In this document: piece after piece, positions 63,202 through 64,000 of the stretch
Numbering within the stretch: position 1 is the first letter of the stretch
Layout: each line of letters opens with the position of its first letter
NCBI RefSeq assembly: GCF_047663525.1
Contig: NC_092621.1
Location: 78,420,501-78,484,500, forward strand
Direction: 5' to 3'
Length of the DNA stretch: 64,000 nt
Origin: Anas platyrhynchos
Lineage: Eukaryota > Chordata > Aves > Anseriformes > Anatidae
The notes under the pieces: model-generated
Databases searched by the model: none
What the model saw: the letters and a program-made list of their open reading frames with translations, nothing else
What the model was told of the DNA's origin: nothing
Position numbers and translations under genes: made by a program

Positions 63202-63281
63202 ATGGAAAGAAACGCGGCGGTCAGCTTCTTGCTGCTCCTCCTATGTGGCGGGCTCTCGGTGTCTGTGGTGGCGGATGGCAG
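63202..63281 (+). CDS. ATP6AP1L: First coding exon of a secretory-pathway protein, candidate ATP6AP1L
   Basis: ATG at 63202 (C at -3, G at +4) starts 26 codons plus two bases before the donor GTGAGT at 63282. The peptide begins MERNAAVSFLLLLLCGGLSV and ends VVADG. It is a textbook signal peptide: a charged start, a leucine-rich core, then small residues where signal peptidase would cut. The name rests on position: in vertebrates the + strand gene next to RPS23 and beyond ATG10 is ATP6AP1L, a relative of the V-ATPase accessory subunit ATP6AP1, which is a type I membrane protein with a cleaved signal. No other exon of the gene lies in the window, so domain proof is missing. That this is a real first exon is likely; the name is inference from synteny. 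Confidence 0.5.
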
Positions 63282-64000
63282 GTGAGTGCTGGTCTATTAG
63301 CTGTGCTGGTGAAGTTGAGTGCGTGTGTTAAGCACTGTCATTTATTTGCGTTGTGTGGGAGCAGATTTGTCTGCAGTTCAGACTGTTTGGAAGGGCATGG
63401 TTTTAATTTTCCTTCCAGGTTTGGAAACACATGGGACTAATACAGAATTTATTCTGGAGCCTATGCTGCATAAAAATGTGACTCTAAAACAATTTTATAT
63501 ACAGCAGTAAAAATGGTTTAAAAAATGATGTTTTCTGAGCATCTGTGTTACATTACATTTTAATGATTCTCTCACTCTGACTTTCCCTGGTCTACATAAG
63601 AACAGAGTTATAAATAAAGTAACAGCAAAGGTGTGAAAAGTACTCCAAGAAACATAGGTGCTAAAATATTCTACTTGTGTAGAATGGGTATTCAAATTGT
63701 GAATTTAAAATCGCAAAAAAAAAAAAATAATCTTAAAATTATGAAATTACTAGAGATTTGCACTCATCATTGTTTTTTAATGACATTTCTTTCTTTAGTG
63801 AAATATAAATAGGAAGCCTGAATCAGAGCAAGAGCAAGAGGATTTTCTAAAGGCAAGCACTGTAAAAGTGAAAATAGTCTAAACTGTATTAGTAGAATGA
63901 TGCTCCAAAGTCACTAATAACACAAGGATCAAATATGCTGATGAAGATCACAGCTGGCAATAAAATCTGTGCATTTAAGGCAAGAAGGACATGTGGTGAT
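63282..64000 (+). other. Start of intron 1 of the candidate ATP6AP1L gene
   Basis: AT-rich sequence with an A run near 63715-63727. No second exon was recognised before the window ends. Confidence 0.5.

Overview
The window is vertebrate nuclear DNA, almost certainly from a bird. The reasons are intron-exon genes with GT-AG junctions, CR1 LINE copies ending in the ATTCTGTG-type tail, and the gene order ATG10 > RPS23 < candidate ATP6AP1L >. That order matches human 5q14, and from general knowledge of bird synteny this segment lies on the Z chromosome. The sequence alone does not settle the species.

Layout. Positions 1-46015 are the 3' half of ATG10 on the + strand: four coding exons (17203-17332, 25390-25487, 45362-45459, 45892-46012 plus stop) separated by introns of about 8.1 kb, 19.9 kb and 0.43 kb. 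The first 17.2 kb appears to be intron, and the N-terminal exons must lie upstream of the window. The introns hold three 5'-truncated CR1 copies: 22.5 kb (+, old), 29.9 kb (-, middle-aged) and 37.6 kb (+, young, with 329 open codons). They also hold a GC-rich island (11.7-13.0 kb), an AT-rich block that may be a conserved non-coding element (13.1-13.5 kb), and a 32-copy TTTTC microsatellite just upstream of the last ATG10 acceptor. From 46.0 to 56.2 kb there is ATG10 3' UTR or intergenic DNA with no recognised gene. RPS23 (56205-57959, - strand) is complete in four exons, encodes 143 residues, and has a CpG-rich promoter with a 5'-TOP start. From 58.3 to 63.2 kb is intergenic. At 63202-63281 a signal-peptide-coding first exon on the + strand probably begins ATP6AP1L, whose remainder lies beyond the window.

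The genes do not form a pathway together. ATG10 is the E2-like enzyme that conjugates ATG12 to ATG5 in autophagy. RPS23 is a core protein of the small-ribosomal-subunit decoding centre. The third gene, if correctly named, is related to a V-ATPase accessory subunit.

I did not find a convincing new biological system. The points most worth checking are: an ATG10 exon flanked by CR1 copies in opposite orientation; the TTTTC array beside a splice acceptor; two adjacent perfect hairpins inside RPS23 intron 3; a strong hairpin just after the ATG10 stop; an unassigned hydrophobic open frame, behind a splice-acceptor-like site, antisense in the large ATG10 intron; and two unassigned antisense ORFs at 50.9-51.5 kb and 55.9-56.1 kb.
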